Both the position numbers and the translations under genes were made by a program. This document shows, one piece after another, positions 46,998 through 56,959 of a stretch of 64,000 nt of DNA (within the stretch, counting starts at the first letter, position 1; each line of letters opens with the position of its first letter). The notes beneath the pieces were generated by a model, which searched no databases, was not told the origin of the DNA, and worked only from the letters and a program-made list of their open reading frames with translations. The stretch is from Rhodanobacter sp. (GTDB lineage: Bacteria > Pseudomonadota > Gammaproteobacteria > Xanthomonadales > Rhodanobacteraceae): NCBI GenBank assembly GCA_030148505.1, contig JASBTI010000046.1, positions 31,288 through 95,287 on the forward strand. The letters run 5' to 3'.

Positions 46998-47663
46998 ATG
47001 TTTCTGCGCTTGCTGTTTGTTCTGCTGATGGCGCTCAATCTGGTGGTCGGCGTCTGGCTGTGGCTGGGTCAACCCTATGCGCATCGCCTCAGTCCTACCG
47101 ACCCTGGCGTGCCGGAACTGCGCTTGCTCTCCGAATTGCCGGGCGAGGCGGCGCCGTATTCTGCCGCATCGGCGACGACTCCGCCCGTTACGCCAAGCGA
47201 CCCCGCCAAGCAACGCTGTCTCACCCTTGGCCCCTTCGCCACCCCTCAGGACTTGCGCAATGCGCGGCATGCGTTGGCAGGGCAGGCCGTACGCATGCGT
47301 TCACGTCAGGAACAAACCCACCAGACAACGGGTTGGTGGGTCTACCTGCCGGCGGCAGCCAGTCGGGCGAAGGCGCTGGAGCAGGCGCAGAGACTGGATC
47401 GGAAACAGATCGGCGACTATTTCGTCGTCGCTACGGGAGATCAGTTGAATACCATTTCGCTAGGCTTGTTCAGGGACTCCGCCAACGCCCGCAAGCGCCG
47501 TGACGACGTGATAGCTGCCGGCTTTCCCGCCCAGATAAGCGAGCGTACCGAAAATGTTCCGGAGTATTGGCTGGATCTGGTGGCGGTCGGCACCGAGCGC
47601 CTCGATTGGCGTCAGTACATCCACGAGGCGGGAGTTGGCGCGCGGAGCAGCCGCTGTTTTTGA
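46998..47663 (+). CDS. SPOR-domain protein
   Basis: 221 residues from the ATG after a strong GGAGGTGGG site. One transmembrane helix at the N-terminus (FLRLLFVLLMALNLVVGVWLWL) is followed by a Pro-rich linker and a C-terminal SPOR-like region (CLTLGPFATPQDLRNARHAL, then YFVVATGDQLNTISLGLFRD repeat-like unit), which in this family binds denuded peptidoglycan at division sites. It follows coaX by 31 bases, the usual position in relatives. Confidence 0.8.
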   Translation: MFLRLLFVLLMALNLVVGVWLWLGQPYAHRLSPTDPGVPELRLLSELPGEAAPYSAASATTPPVTPSDPAKQRCLTLGPFATPQDLRNARHALAGQAVRMRSRQEQTHQTTGWWVYLPAAASRAKALEQAQRLDRKQIGDYFVVATGDQLNTISLGLFRDSANARKRRDDVIAAGFPAQISERTENVPEYWLDLVAVGTERLDWRQYIHEAGVGARSSRCF

Positions 47664-47701
47664 GAAGGATGCCGATTTGGAGCAAGTGCCCCGCAGCCTG
47701 C

Positions 47702-47707
47702 TAGAAT
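47702..47707 (+). promoter_or_regulatory. -10 element of tRNA-Thr promoter
   Basis: TAGAAT lies 12 bases before the tRNA and is followed by a GC-rich CCCGGGCC stretch, typical of stringently controlled stable-RNA promoters. A -35 candidate TTGGAG at 47677-47682 is 19 bases upstream, longer than ideal. Confidence 0.5.
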
Positions 47708-47718
47708 CCCGGGCCTTG

Positions 47719-47794
47719 GCCGGCATAGCTCAGTTGGTAGAGCAACTGATTTGTAATCAGTAGGTCGCGGGTTCGACTCCTGCTGCCGGCACCA
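47719..47794 (+). tRNA. tRNA-Thr (anticodon UGU)
   Basis: 76 bases with a full cloverleaf: acceptor GCCGGCA / TGCCGGC, D-arm AGCTCAGTTGGTAGAGC, anticodon stem CTGAT / ATCAG around loop TTTGTAA giving anticodon TGT, T-arm with GTTCGACTC, and encoded CCA at 47792-47794. Confidence 0.97.
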
Positions 47795-47999
47795 ATTTCC
47801 CTGGCCCGGGGCGGCCAGAGTACGCCGCGAGGCATATTGGAAACGCCGCAGTTTTCGTGCGACGTTCGCCGTTGCACGTTGACTTGCCGCACACGTGACT
47901 GCGCCTATTGTCGTTTCTGCCTGACGCGAATCTGCCCCGCGTTGATGGCGGGTGCCGCGTCTGTGGGCCGTGTATGGATGGCTTTTCTGGAGTGCCGAT

Positions 48000-48242
48000 A
48001 TGCTGATTGTTCTGACGATCGGGGAGAGTCCACACGGGTTGTGGCGTGTCTGTCGCGGCTCTGCGTTGATCGTTGATCGGCTGCAGTTGGGGCAGGCTAT
48101 CCGAGAGGCGCGCAACTTGGCGCGCGAGCAAAACCTTCGCCATGGTCATACGGTTCGGGTCGACATGACCAACGCGCAACTTACGATCACCTTGGCGCAA
48201 TACGCAAGCAATGAGCACTTGTCGGGCGTTGAAGCGGCGTAA
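48000..48242 (+). CDS. Small conserved protein, DUF2188-like
   Basis: 80 residues from an ATG with GGAG seven bases upstream. The pattern LWRVCRGSALIVDRLQLGQAIREARNLAREQ, given here as a strand then helix, resembles small DUF2188-type proteins (a beta hairpin and one helix, often written GxWxVxxxG...A...A). Function unknown. Lies alone after tRNA-Thr. Confidence 0.5.
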   Translation: MLIVLTIGESPHGLWRVCRGSALIVDRLQLGQAIREARNLAREQNLRHGHTVRVDMTNAQLTITLAQYASNEHLSGVEAA

Positions 48243-48622
48243 CTTGCCGTGGCCATACCTGCTGCATGATGCAATGCCGTATGCGAGGCGAGTCATTGCT
48301 TGCTAGGATCGCTTCACAGCTGCACAGGGGCAGTTGGGAGTGACGTTCGGTCATGCAAACATTGCTAGGGCATTCCGCCGTATGGCGGGGAGTGCTGTTG
48401 TTTGCAGGGATGCTTTGGGGGAAAACAGGACGCGACAAAACCCGCTCCGATCAAGCGCCGGCGTCAGCTGGTGGCGCGCTGGTTTCCTGGTGCTCGGATG
48501 CGCGCTCGCGCCGTGAGGACGAAATGGCCCGAAGTTCCGGTGCGGAGCGGGCGCCCACCTCAGCCCCCAAGTGCTGAAGACACGTCGCCTGAGCAGCGTT
48601 GAAGTGAGTGCTCGGGCGCGAA
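48243..48622. other. 380-base region without a supported gene
   Basis: A 74-codon frame (48353-48577, rightward) exists but has only a distant GGGAG, biased low-complexity sequence and no family. No RNA gene or T-tailed hairpin is seen. Its right side is the region downstream of the leftward FAD oxidoreductase gene. Confidence 0.55.
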
Positions 48623-50278
48623 TTACCCGCGCTGGCGGGCGCAGATTCGCAACGCCACGGCTTCGGCAATCTTGATGCCGTCGACGGCTGCTGACAGGAT
48701 GCCTCCTGCATAGCCGGCGCCTTCGCCGGCCGGATAGAGCCCGCGCGTGTTGAGGCTTTGCAGGTAAGTGTCTCGGGTGATGCGTACGGGCGACGAGGTG
48801 CGCGTCTCGACCCCGGTGAGGATCGCATCGGGCATGGCGTATCCCCTGATCTGGCGATCGAAGGCGGGCAGGGCTTCGCGGATCGCGGCGATGGCATAAT
48901 CAGGCAGTGCCTGAATGAGACTGCCGGGCGTGACGCCGGGTTTGTACGAGGGCAGCACCTCACCGAAGGTGTCTGACGGCCTGCCGGCGATGAAATCGCC
49001 GACGCGTTGGCCGGGCGCGTTGTAGTTGCTACCGCCCAGTTCGTAGGCACGCGTTTCGAGCGCACGCTGCAGCGAGATACCGGCCAGGGGACTGCCACTG
49101 CCATCGTAGGCGACGAAGTCGGAAGGCTCAATGCCGACCACGACGGCGGCGTTCGCATTGCGCTCGTTGCGCGAATACTGGCTCATGCCATTGGTGACTA
49201 CGCGACCGGGCTCCGAGGTGGCCGCCACTACGGTGCCACCCGGGCACATGCAGAAGCTGTACACCGAACGCCCCTGGCCCGGGTGGCGCTGCTTGCAGTG
49301 ATGCACCAGCTTGTAGTCGGCCGCGCCCAGCAACGGATGACCTGCCTGCGGACCGAAGCGGGCGCGATCGATGACCGATTGCGGATGCTCGATGCGAAAA
49401 CCGATCGAGAACGGCTTTGCCTCCAGATAGACGCCCCGCGCATGCAACATGGCAAAGGTATCGCGTGCGCTGTGTCCAATCGCCAATACCACCTCATCGG
49501 TGCGAATCTGCTCACCGTCGGCCAGCCTCACACCGCGGACGTGACGCGTCCCACGGCTGTCGGTTTCGATCTGCAGGTCGTCGACACGCTGGTTGAAGTG
49601 GATCTCGCCACCGAGCGATTCGATGGTGGCGCGCATGTTTTCAACCATCGTCACCAACCGGAAGGTGCCAATGTGCGGTTTGCTGACGTAGAGAATTTCC
49701 TCGGGTGCGCCGGCCTTGACGAACTCGGTAAGCACTTTGCGGCCGTGATGCTGCGGGTCGCGGATCTGGCTGTACAGTTTGCCGTCGGAGAAGGTACCAG
49801 CGCCGCCCTCGCCGAATTGCACGTTGGATTCCGGATGCAGGCTACGTTTGCGCCACAGGTCCCAGGTGTCTCGGGTGCGTTCGCGCACCGCCTTGCCGCG
49901 ATCCAGGATGATCGGTCGGAAGCCCATTTGCGCGAGGATCAACCCGGCGAACAGCCCGCACGGACCGGTACCGATCACCACCGGGCGCTGGGGCAACCCG
50001 GGAGGCGCCCGGGTCACGAACCGATAGCGGGTGTCCGGACTGGGCTTGAGATGGGGATCGTCGGCGAAACGCTGCAGCAGTTCGGTCTCTTGCGGCGTGT
50101 CGATATCCAGCGCGTAGATCAAGGCGATCGCGCCGCGTTTGCGTGCGTCGTGGCTGCGCTTGGCGACGCTGTAGCCGCGCAGGGCGGAAGCATCGATCTG
50201 CAGCCGGCTGAGGATCGCGGCGGCCAGCGCCGGCTCGGTGTGATCCAGGGGCAGCTTGAGGTCGGTAAGTCGCAACAT
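48623..50278 (-). CDS. FAD-dependent oxidoreductase (COG2509-like)
   Basis: 551 residues. An N-terminal 90-residue domain (LRLTDLKLPLDHTEPALAAA) with a YSVAKRSHDARKR helix precedes the FAD domain VIGTGPCGLFAGLILAQMGF at about 101. Conserved blocks follow: VQFGEGGAGTFSDGKLY, VYSFCMCPGGTVV, ATSEPGRVVTNGMS, and the C-terminal GLYPAGEGAGYAGGILSAAV. This set defines an uncharacterised family of predicted flavin dehydrogenases. Cytoplasmic; probably a single-gene unit. Confidence 0.87.
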   Translation of the reverse strand: MLRLTDLKLPLDHTEPALAAAILSRLQIDASALRGYSVAKRSHDARKRGAIALIYALDIDTPQETELLQRFADDPHLKPSPDTRYRFVTRAPPGLPQRPVVIGTGPCGLFAGLILAQMGFRPIILDRGKAVRERTRDTWDLWRKRSLHPESNVQFGEGGAGTFSDGKLYSQIRDPQHHGRKVLTEFVKAGAPEEILYVSKPHIGTFRLVTMVENMRATIESLGGEIHFNQRVDDLQIETDSRGTRHVRGVRLADGEQIRTDEVVLAIGHSARDTFAMLHARGVYLEAKPFSIGFRIEHPQSVIDRARFGPQAGHPLLGAADYKLVHHCKQRHPGQGRSVYSFCMCPGGTVVAATSEPGRVVTNGMSQYSRNERNANAAVVVGIEPSDFVAYDGSGSPLAGISLQRALETRAYELGGSNYNAPGQRVGDFIAGRPSDTFGEVLPSYKPGVTPGSLIQALPDYAIAAIREALPAFDRQIRGYAMPDAILTGVETRTSSPVRITRDTYLQSLNTRGLYPAGEGAGYAGGILSAAVDGIKIAEAVALRICARQRG

Positions 50279-50415
50279 GAAAATCGCAGGGTTCGGCGGA
50301 AGCTAATGGCCGAGTTTCGCAGAAATCGGCCTGCCGAAACGCCGTCAGCCGCCGGGCTGGCATGACACGGCCGGCACCGCGGTGGATGCCGTGACCGCGT
50401 TTGAGGGTCGCGCGC

Positions 50416-50922
50416 TTACAGCGGACCTATGAAATCGTTCTTGCCGAGGTCGGTACCTGCCTCACGCAAAATATTGTAGGTGGTGGTGCAGTGGAAAAAC
50501 AGATTCGGCAGGGTGAACTGCAGGAGATAGGCCTGACCTTCCAGATTTAGCTCGCCGCTGCGCCTTTTCACATGGATCGCGCGGGTTTCGCTGCCATCGA
50601 TCTGTTCGGGCGTGAAGCTCCGGATATAGGCGACCGCCTGCTCGATCCGCGCATGCAACTGCTCCAACGTGGTTTCGTTGTCATCCACCTGTTTCGGCTC
50701 GACGCCAGCCAGTCGGGCGGCGCCGCGGGTCGCCATGTCGGTGGCGATCTGTATTTGCTTGACCAGCGGCAGCATGTCGGGGATCAGGCGCGTCTGCAGC
50801 AACACCTCGTCACTGACGCCCTTGGCTTTGGCGTGTGCACCGCCTTTCTTGAGTACTTCGGCGAGGTTGCCCAGGGCGCGGACAAAAACGGGAATCGCGG
50901 CCTGGTACATGGACAATGTCAT
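50416..50922 (-). CDS. DUF1993-family protein
   Basis: 168 residues, all-helical in look, matching the DUF1993 family (DinB-like four-helix fold): MYQAAIPVFVRALGNLAEVLKK, LIPDMLPLVKQIQIATDMA, and the C-terminal LPNLFFHCTTTYNILREAG block. Function not established. Starts by ATGA overlap with the MFS gene, so the two are coupled. Confidence 0.85.
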   Translation of the reverse strand: MTLSMYQAAIPVFVRALGNLAEVLKKGGAHAKAKGVSDEVLLQTRLIPDMLPLVKQIQIATDMATRGAARLAGVEPKQVDDNETTLEQLHARIEQAVAYIRSFTPEQIDGSETRAIHVKRRSGELNLEGQAYLLQFTLPNLFFHCTTTYNILREAGTDLGKNDFIGPL

Positions 50923-52238
50923 GGGGAATGCTCCGGTGGCGGGGATGGAACGGGTTCGGGCGAAAACGTGACAGGCGCAATGATGGGGCCGATATCCGCC
51001 GCTGCCAAGCCTGGGGTTGCGGATGGGGCGACGGTTACTCGCGCCGCAATGAAGACGGCCACCAGCAACAACAGAGCTGCCAGCATGAAAGCTATCCCCG
51101 GAAGGGGGGCGGGCGTGTGGTCACTGATGAATAGCGCGAACAGGTTGGCGAACAGTGCGGGCCCAAAGATACCGGCGAGACTGGCGAGGCTGGTCAGCGC
51201 ACCCTGCAGACGCCCTTGCTCATGAGGGTCGACCTGATGGGACATCATCGACTGCGCCGGAGGGCCTGCCAGCCCACCCAGCGCCATGAAGGGAATGCCG
51301 AGCAGGAACAGCCATGCGAGGGGGGCAAGCCCAAACAGCAGGTAGCCGACAATTGACATTCCCAGACCCGCCAGGATCAGTCGCCGTTCACCCAGCCTGG
51401 GCATCAGGCGCCGCACCAGCACAGCCTGCACCAGTCCGCTGCAAAGCCCGACCAGCGCCAGCGTATAACCCACTGCCTGCGGGCCCCAGCCATAGCGGTA
51501 GTCGGTATACAGCACATAGGTCGCGTTGAGGGAAAACTGCGCAAGATTGATCAGGAAAAACGTCCACGCTAGTCCAAAAACCTGGGGGTAGCGCCGCAGC
51601 AACAGCAAGGATCCCAGCGGATTGGCGTGGCGCCAGTCGACACGGGGGCTGCGGCGAGTCTTGGGCAGCGACTCGGGGAGCACAAAGAAGCCATAGCCGA
51701 AGTTGATCAGTGACAGCCCCGCCGCCACCCAGAACGGCAGTCGGATGTCGAGGTGGCCGAGAAGGCCTCCCAGTGCAGGCCCGACGATGAAACCGACGCC
51801 GAAGGCCGCACCGAGCGTGCCGAAGGCTGCGGCCCGTTTTTCCGACGGAATGATGTCGGCGATATAGGCATTGGCGGTGGAAAAGCTCGCCGCACAAATG
51901 CCGGAAACTGCGCGGCCGACAAACAGCAACCATAACGCGGGGGCCAATGCCATCAAGACGAAATCGATGCCCAGTCCGAAGCTGGATATCAGGATCACGG
52001 TACGTCGGCCGAAGCGATCGGACAACGCGCCCTGCACCGGCGAAAAGATGAACTGCATCAGCATGAACATCGCACCGAAGGCGCCAGCCCACACGGCGGC
52101 TTTCGCAATGCTGCCGCCCATCAACTGCACGATCAGGTGCGGCAGCACGGGAATGACGATGCCGAACGCCAGCATGTCGATCATCACCGTGACGAAGATG
52201 AAGCCGAGCGCGGCGCGGTGGCTAGTAGATGGATCCAT
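50919..52238 (-). CDS. MFS efflux transporter, TetA-like
   Basis: 439 residues and 12 predicted transmembrane helices. Typical TetA/DHA1 features: [22 protein letters not shown] in helix 1, the loop motif [16 protein letters not shown] after helix 2, and [12 protein letters not shown] in helix 5. Probably a proton-driven drug or metabolite exporter; substrate unknown. The chosen start [13 protein letters not shown] drops 17 upstream codons. Downstream gene DUF1993 overlaps by ATGA. Confidence 0.87.
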   Translation of the reverse strand: MDPSTSHRAALGFIFVTVMIDMLAFGIVIPVLPHLIVQLMGGSIAKAAVWAGAFGAMFMLMQFIFSPVQGALSDRFGRRTVILISSFGLGIDFVLMALAPALWLLFVGRAVSGICAASFSTANAYIADIIPSEKRAAAFGTLGAAFGVGFIVGPALGGLLGHLDIRLPFWVAAGLSLINFGYGFFVLPESLPKTRRSPRVDWRHANPLGSLLLLRRYPQVFGLAWTFFLINLAQFSLNATYVLYTDYRYGWGPQAVGYTLALVGLCSGLVQAVLVRRLMPRLGERRLILAGLGMSIVGYLLFGLAPLAWLFLLGIPFMALGGLAGPPAQSMMSHQVDPHEQGRLQGALTSLASLAGIFGPALFANLFALFISDHTPAPLPGIAFMLAALLLLVAVFIAARVTVAPSATPGLAAADIGPIIAPVTFSPEPVPSPPPEHSP

Positions 52239-52407
52239 GGCGGACCAGAAAGAAAAGTGCACGATAGCCGAATGCTCTGCAGGCCACATCTATAGCTTGT
52301 CACGGCCAAATTTTAGTCATGCACGCGTTGCGTGGGGAATTCGCAAGAACATGCGTTTTGTGCTGACCCGCGATAGCATGAGCCCACCACTCCTGCCCGG
52401 ACCCGTC

Positions 52408-54141
52408 ATGAACCGCCACTTTCTTGCCGGCTGCCTCGCGTTTGCCATTGCCGGCTGCGACGCCAGTTCCGATACCGCGACGCCGTTGCCTTCGGCGGCA
52501 GAGAAGGTCCCCACCAGCGTCGGTGCGACCGCCGCCGGCCCGACGGGGCACGCTGACAACGCCAACAGCCTCGAGAGCGCGGCGCAGGTGCGACGGCGTT
52601 TGGCGGACTACGTGCCGGTGAGACTTACCGCGGATCTGTCCGCCTTCAGCGCCCGGCAAAAGGCGATGATCGCACTGCTGGTGAAGGCGGCCGATGGCAT
52701 CAACGCGATCTACTGGCAGCAGGCCTGGGGTGACAAGGCGGACTTGCTCGACCGCATCGACGATCCGGCAACGCGTGAATTTGCCATGATCAACTACGGC
52801 CCTTGGGATCGGCTCAATGGTGACCGCCCGTTTGTGGCGGATGTCGGTACGCGGCCGCCAGGCGCGCAGTTCTACCCGGCGGACATGACCAAGACCGAGT
52901 TTGAGCAGTCCAAACTCAAGGACAAGACCTCGCTGTACACCTTGCTACGGCGTGACGGGCAGGGCAGCCTGACCACCGTGCCTTACCACGTGGCTTACAA
53001 GAAGCCGCTGGAGGAAATCGCGGACCTCCTGCGCAAGGCGGCCCGGCTTGCCGAGGATGACGGTTTTCGCCACTACCTGAAGCTGCGCGCTGCTGCCTTG
53101 CTGGATGACGACTACCGGCGCAGCGATATGGCCTGGATGGACATGAAGAACAATTCGATCGACATCGTGATCGGCCCCATCGAGACTTACGAGGATCAGT
53201 TGTTTGGTTACAAGGCCAGCTACGAGTCCTACGTGCTGATCAAGGACCGGGTCTGGAGCGAAGGACTGACGCGTTTCGCCAAGTATCTCCCGGAACTGCA
53301 ACGCGAGTTGCCGGTGGCCGACAAGTTCAAGGCGGAAACGCCCGGCTCGGATGCCGATCTCAATGCTTATTTCGCGATCTACTATGGTGGCGATGCCAAC
53401 GTCGGCGCCAAGACGATTGCCATCAACCTGCCCAATGACGAACAGGTGCAGTTGCGGAAGGGCACGCGCCGGCTGCAGCTGGAGAATGTCATGCAGGCGA
53501 AGTTCGACCGGATCCTGTTGCCGATCGGTCTGGCTCTGATCGCCGACGACCAGGTACGACACCTGAACTTCGATGCGTTCTTTCAGAACACCATGTTCCA
53601 TGAGGTCGCCCATGGCCTGGGTATCAAGCAGACCATCAATGGCAAGGGCAGCGTGCGCAAGGCGCTGAAAGATCAGGCGTCGAGTTTCGAGGAAGGCAAG
53701 GCGGACATCCTGGGCCTTTACATGGTGCGCCGGTTGGCCGAGAAGGGAGAGCTGGACAAGCGTCGACTGATGGACAACTACGTGACCTTCCTCGCCGGCA
53801 TCCTGCGTTCGATCCGCTTCGGAACGAGCGATGCCCATGCTGTGGCGAACACGGTGCGCTTCAATATCTTCAAGCAGCAGGGTGCCTTCAGGCGCGATCC
53901 GGAGAGCGGCCGTTACCGCGTCGATTTCGACAAGATGACGACGGCGATAAATACGCTTGCGGCACGGCTTCTGACCATCCAGGGCAACGGCGACTATGCC
54001 GCGGCGAAAGCGCTCAACGCGCAGATGGGCGCGGTCGACGCCCAACTGGCGGGTGACTTGCAGCGGCTCGAGCAGGCTCACATACCGGTCGATATCCGTT
54101 TTGAGCAGGGTCTCGAGGTGCTGGGACTGGACAAGCCGTAA
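52408..54141 (+). CDS. M49-type metallopeptidase-like lipoprotein
   Basis: 577 residues. Lipoprotein signal with lipobox AIAGC, Cys17 as the lipidated residue. The zinc motif is HEVAH (398-402, context NTMFHEVAHGLG) and a downstream EEGKAD (428-433) supplies the third ligand. This arrangement resembles dipeptidyl-peptidase III (family M49), whose usual motif is HEXXGH; here it is the shorter HEXXH seen in some bacterial members. Probably a periplasm-facing peptidase. Start chosen because the longer frame overlaps the divergent MFS gene and would hide the signal. Confidence 0.82.
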   Translation: MNRHFLAGCLAFAIAGCDASSDTATPLPSAAEKVPTSVGATAAGPTGHADNANSLESAAQVRRRLADYVPVRLTADLSAFSARQKAMIALLVKAADGINAIYWQQAWGDKADLLDRIDDPATREFAMINYGPWDRLNGDRPFVADVGTRPPGAQFYPADMTKTEFEQSKLKDKTSLYTLLRRDGQGSLTTVPYHVAYKKPLEEIADLLRKAARLAEDDGFRHYLKLRAAALLDDDYRRSDMAWMDMKNNSIDIVIGPIETYEDQLFGYKASYESYVLIKDRVWSEGLTRFAKYLPELQRELPVADKFKAETPGSDADLNAYFAIYYGGDANVGAKTIAINLPNDEQVQLRKGTRRLQLENVMQAKFDRILLPIGLALIADDQVRHLNFDAFFQNTMFHEVAHGLGIKQTINGKGSVRKALKDQASSFEEGKADILGLYMVRRLAEKGELDKRRLMDNYVTFLAGILRSIRFGTSDAHAVANTVRFNIFKQQGAFRRDPESGRYRVDFDKMTTAINTLAARLLTIQGNGDYAAAKALNAQMGAVDAQLAGDLQRLEQAHIPVDIRFEQGLEVLGLDKP

Positions 54142-54147
54142 AGCCGG

Positions 54148-54981
54148 TCAGCCCACCCAGTCGGCCACGGCTTGCGGATGTTGCAGATGCAAATGGTGGC
54201 CGCCGGCAAGGTGATTGACGGCAATCCCGGCGACACAATCGGCACGCGCCTGCATTAGCGAGCCGGGAAGGTAGGCGGTTTCCGGCTCGGCCAACAATAG
54301 TGCGGTCGGCGCACTGATACCGCGGAGCAGGGCATGAACTTGGGTTTCGGCCAGGCGCACGGGACTGGCCCGGGTCAGCCGCGGATCGCTGCGCCAGCAC
54401 CAGCCGTCGTCGTGGGCGATCAGGCCGCGCTCGACGATCGGTCGCGCCTGCGCCGCCGGCAGGCCGCTGGCGATCGAACGTGCGCTGATCGCTTGTCCGA
54501 CGTCGTTGAAGTGGCGCAGCGGCCGACGCCCTTCTTCGCTTGCTATGCCCTGGCGAAAACGTTGCAGGGTGCGGGTGCCATCGTCACCGAGCGGGCCAAG
54601 CCCCTCGATCAAGAACAGCTGCGCGACGCTGTCGGGCGAGGCGGCGGCAACCAGGGAAGCGATGCCTGCGCCCAGTGAGTGGCCGAGCAGGGTATAGGGT
54701 CGCAGTTTCAGTGCCACGGCTGCCGCGATGACCGTTTTAACGTACTCGAGATAGTGGTAGCTGGCGCCCACGGGCAGGTGATCGGAATGACCATGTCCCG
54801 GCAGATCCAGCGCGATTACCCGAAAATGCGTGGCCAACAGCGGTGCCAGGCGAGCAAAGCTGCCCGCGTTGTCGAGCCAGCCGTGCAAGGCCAGCAGCGG
54901 CGATGCGGAGGCGGAACCCCATACTTGAGCCCGCAACGTCAGATGCGGCAGCTTGATGGCGAGCTCGGTCGCACTATGCAT
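54148..54981 (-). CDS. Alpha/beta-fold hydrolase
   Basis: 277 residues. LLALHGWLDNAGSFARLAPLL forms the oxyanion-hole strand, LDLPGHGHSD follows, nucleophile elbow is LLGHSLGAG with Ser about 107, and the His of the triad is in AGGHHLHLQHP near the C-terminus. Substrate unknown. It overlaps the hemH end by 8 bases, so cotranscribed with hemH; the stop is six bases from the convergent M49 gene. Confidence 0.85.
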   Translation of the reverse strand: MHSATELAIKLPHLTLRAQVWGSASASPLLALHGWLDNAGSFARLAPLLATHFRVIALDLPGHGHSDHLPVGASYHYLEYVKTVIAAAVALKLRPYTLLGHSLGAGIASLVAAASPDSVAQLFLIEGLGPLGDDGTRTLQRFRQGIASEEGRRPLRHFNDVGQAISARSIASGLPAAQARPIVERGLIAHDDGWCWRSDPRLTRASPVRLAETQVHALLRGISAPTALLLAEPETAYLPGSLMQARADCVAGIAVNHLAGGHHLHLQHPQAVADWVG

Positions 54982-56098
54982 CGAGCGCTTTCGCCCGGCG
55001 AGATGATGCAACGCGGTGCTGTCTGGCCGCTGCGGCATCATAGTCGACGGCAAATTCCGGCCAGCCCTGGGTGTGCTTCAGTACCAGTTCGGCCAGGCTG
55101 TCGATATGTTCGCGGCTGGCGTTGAGTGCGGGGATATAGCGCAGGCTCTCGCCACCGGCGGCGGTAAAGAACTCACCGTTCTGCATGGCGATCTCCTCCA
55201 GTGTCTCCAGACAGTCCACGGCGAATCCGGGGCAAGCGACGTCCAGTGTCTTCACGCCTTTGGCGGCCAATCGACGCACCGTGGCGTCGGTGTAAGGTTG
55301 CAACCAGCGTTCGCGCCCGACCCGCGATTGAAAGCTGATCACCAGCTGATCCTCGCTCAGTCCAAGCCGTTCGCGCAGCAATCGGGCGGTGGCGTGACAC
55401 TGGCAGAAATACGGGTCGCCAGCATGCAGATACCGTTCGGGAATGCCGTGGAAGGACAGCAGCAGGGCGTCGCCGCGCCCGTTTTCTGTCCACCAGCTTT
55501 CGATACTTCTGGCCAGCGCCTCGATGTGCCCGGGATCGTCGTGGTAGTCATTGATGAGACGTAGTTCCGGTGGCCAGCGCAGCGTCTTCAAGGTGTCGGC
55601 GACCGCATCGATGACCGAGCCGGTGGAGGTGGCCGAATACTGCGGGTAAAGCGGCAGCACCAGCAATCGGCGTGCGCCGTCGCGTTGCAGCTGCACCACG
55701 GTTTCCGTTATCGAGGGTCCGCCATAACGCATCGCCAGTGCCACCCGGATCGGGGCATCCGGCCGTTGCCTGGCCAAGGTGGCTTGCAGCCCGGCGGTCA
55801 AAGCTTCGCTGCCGGTGCGTAACGGCGAGCCCTCGCGGGTCCAGATCCGCCGATAGGCTTGGGCGGAGCGGGCGGGTCGGGTCCGCAGGATGACCCCGTG
55901 CAGGATCAGCCACCACAACCAACGTGGATATTCGATAACCCGCGGGTCGCCGAGAAACTCCGCCAGCCACGGCCGTAGTGCCCCAGCGGTAGGCGCTGTC
56001 GGTGTGCCCAGGTTGACCAACAGCACTGCTGCCTGAACAGGCGGGACAGTTGGCTCGTGGGAATAACCGGCCAGACCGGTATAGTTGTTGCGTAGCAT
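54974..56098 (-). CDS. hemH: Ferrochelatase
   Basis: Inserts ferrous iron into protoporphyrin IX, the last step of heme synthesis. 374 residues. VLLVNLGTPTAP, MRYGGPSI, LLVLPLYPQYSATSTGS, LLSFHGIPERY with the catalytic His, SFQSRVGRERWLQPYT and VACPGFAVDCLETLEEI are the family blocks in the right order. A short extended N-terminus (about 20 residues) precedes the first strand. Heads a two-gene unit with the alpha/beta hydrolase. Confidence 0.95.
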   Translation of the reverse strand: MLRNNYTGLAGYSHEPTVPPVQAAVLLVNLGTPTAPTAGALRPWLAEFLGDPRVIEYPRWLWWLILHGVILRTRPARSAQAYRRIWTREGSPLRTGSEALTAGLQATLARQRPDAPIRVALAMRYGGPSITETVVQLQRDGARRLLVLPLYPQYSATSTGSVIDAVADTLKTLRWPPELRLINDYHDDPGHIEALARSIESWWTENGRGDALLLSFHGIPERYLHAGDPYFCQCHATARLLRERLGLSEDQLVISFQSRVGRERWLQPYTDATVRRLAAKGVKTLDVACPGFAVDCLETLEEIAMQNGEFFTAAGGESLRYIPALNASREHIDSLAELVLKHTQGWPEFAVDYDAAAARQHRVASSRRAKALDA

Positions 56099-56186
56099 TG
56101 TGATTACCGTGGTTTACCGTTCGTTGAGTCTGCCATAGCCGTCTTGTGGCGGTACCTCCGTTACCCCGAGTTCGATGGAGCTATCC

Positions 56187-56873
56187 ATGTTCAAGTCGTC
56201 ATTGTCCCGCCTGTTGGTGCTTGGCCTTGCCTTGCTGCCGGCGATGTCCGCCCAGGCCGAGGATCCACCGTTAGTGCGTGCCAGCAATGCAGTACGGGTG
56301 CTCAATGAGGTGATGCAGGCGCCGGACAAGGCGATACCAACCGACCTGCTGCGCGACGCCAAGGCGATTGCGGTGATCCCGGACATGATCAAGGTGGGCT
56401 TCATCTTCGGCGGTCGGCGCGGCGAGGGTCTGATTTCGGTGAAGCGTCCGGATGGTACCTGGTCGGACCCCAGCTTCATCACGATGACGGGCGGCAGCGT
56501 GGGTTTCCAGGCCGGGGTGTCGTCAACCGACGTGATCCTGGTTTTCCGCACCGAACGAGGCGTCGATTCGATCGTACATGGCAAATTTACCCTGGGTGCC
56601 GATGCCTCGGCTGCCGCCGGCCCGGTCGGACGCACCGCCACGGCCGCTACCGATGGCAACTTCAAGGCCGAGATTTACTCTTATTCACGTAGCCGCGGGC
56701 TGTTTGCCGGGGTAGCGCTGGATGGCTCGGCCTTGCGTATCGACTATGATGCCAATGCGGCGGTCTACGGACCCGGTATCACACCACGTCGCATCTTCGA
56801 GGGTGGAGTCACTCGCGTCCCCGGTCCGGTAATCGATTTTCGCGACCGGCTGGAGGAGTACACTGTGCGCTGA
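56187..56873 (+). CDS. Exported SYLF/YSC84-domain lipid-binding protein
   Basis: 228 residues with a signal peptide (FKSSLSRLLVLGLALLPAMSAQA). The mature part is a SYLF domain: LLRDAKAIAVIPDMIKVGFIFGGRRGEGLIS, GGSVGFQAGVSSTDVILVF, and IYSYSRSRGLFAGVALDGS. In eukaryotes the domain binds phosphoinositides; in bacteria the role is unclear. GGAG six bases before this ATG decides against the codon 12 bases earlier. Lone gene between hemH and tatABC. Confidence 0.85.
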   Translation: MFKSSLSRLLVLGLALLPAMSAQAEDPPLVRASNAVRVLNEVMQAPDKAIPTDLLRDAKAIAVIPDMIKVGFIFGGRRGEGLISVKRPDGTWSDPSFITMTGGSVGFQAGVSSTDVILVFRTERGVDSIVHGKFTLGADASAAAGPVGRTATAATDGNFKAEIYSYSRSRGLFAGVALDGSALRIDYDANAAVYGPGITPRRIFEGGVTRVPGPVIDFRDRLEEYTVR

Positions 56874-56959
56874 TAAGGTGTGGAAGAGCGCCACAAGGTG
56901 CGTAACTGCCGTGGCGCTGGGCGCAACACACGGCTTGGCTAGAGTTATTGGGGTTGATT

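Noticed and set aside
48353..48577. 74-codon rightward frame after the DUF2188-like gene
   Set aside because: Poor ribosome binding site spacing, low-complexity Ser/Arg/Ala tail and no family; kept only as a remark on the intergenic region.
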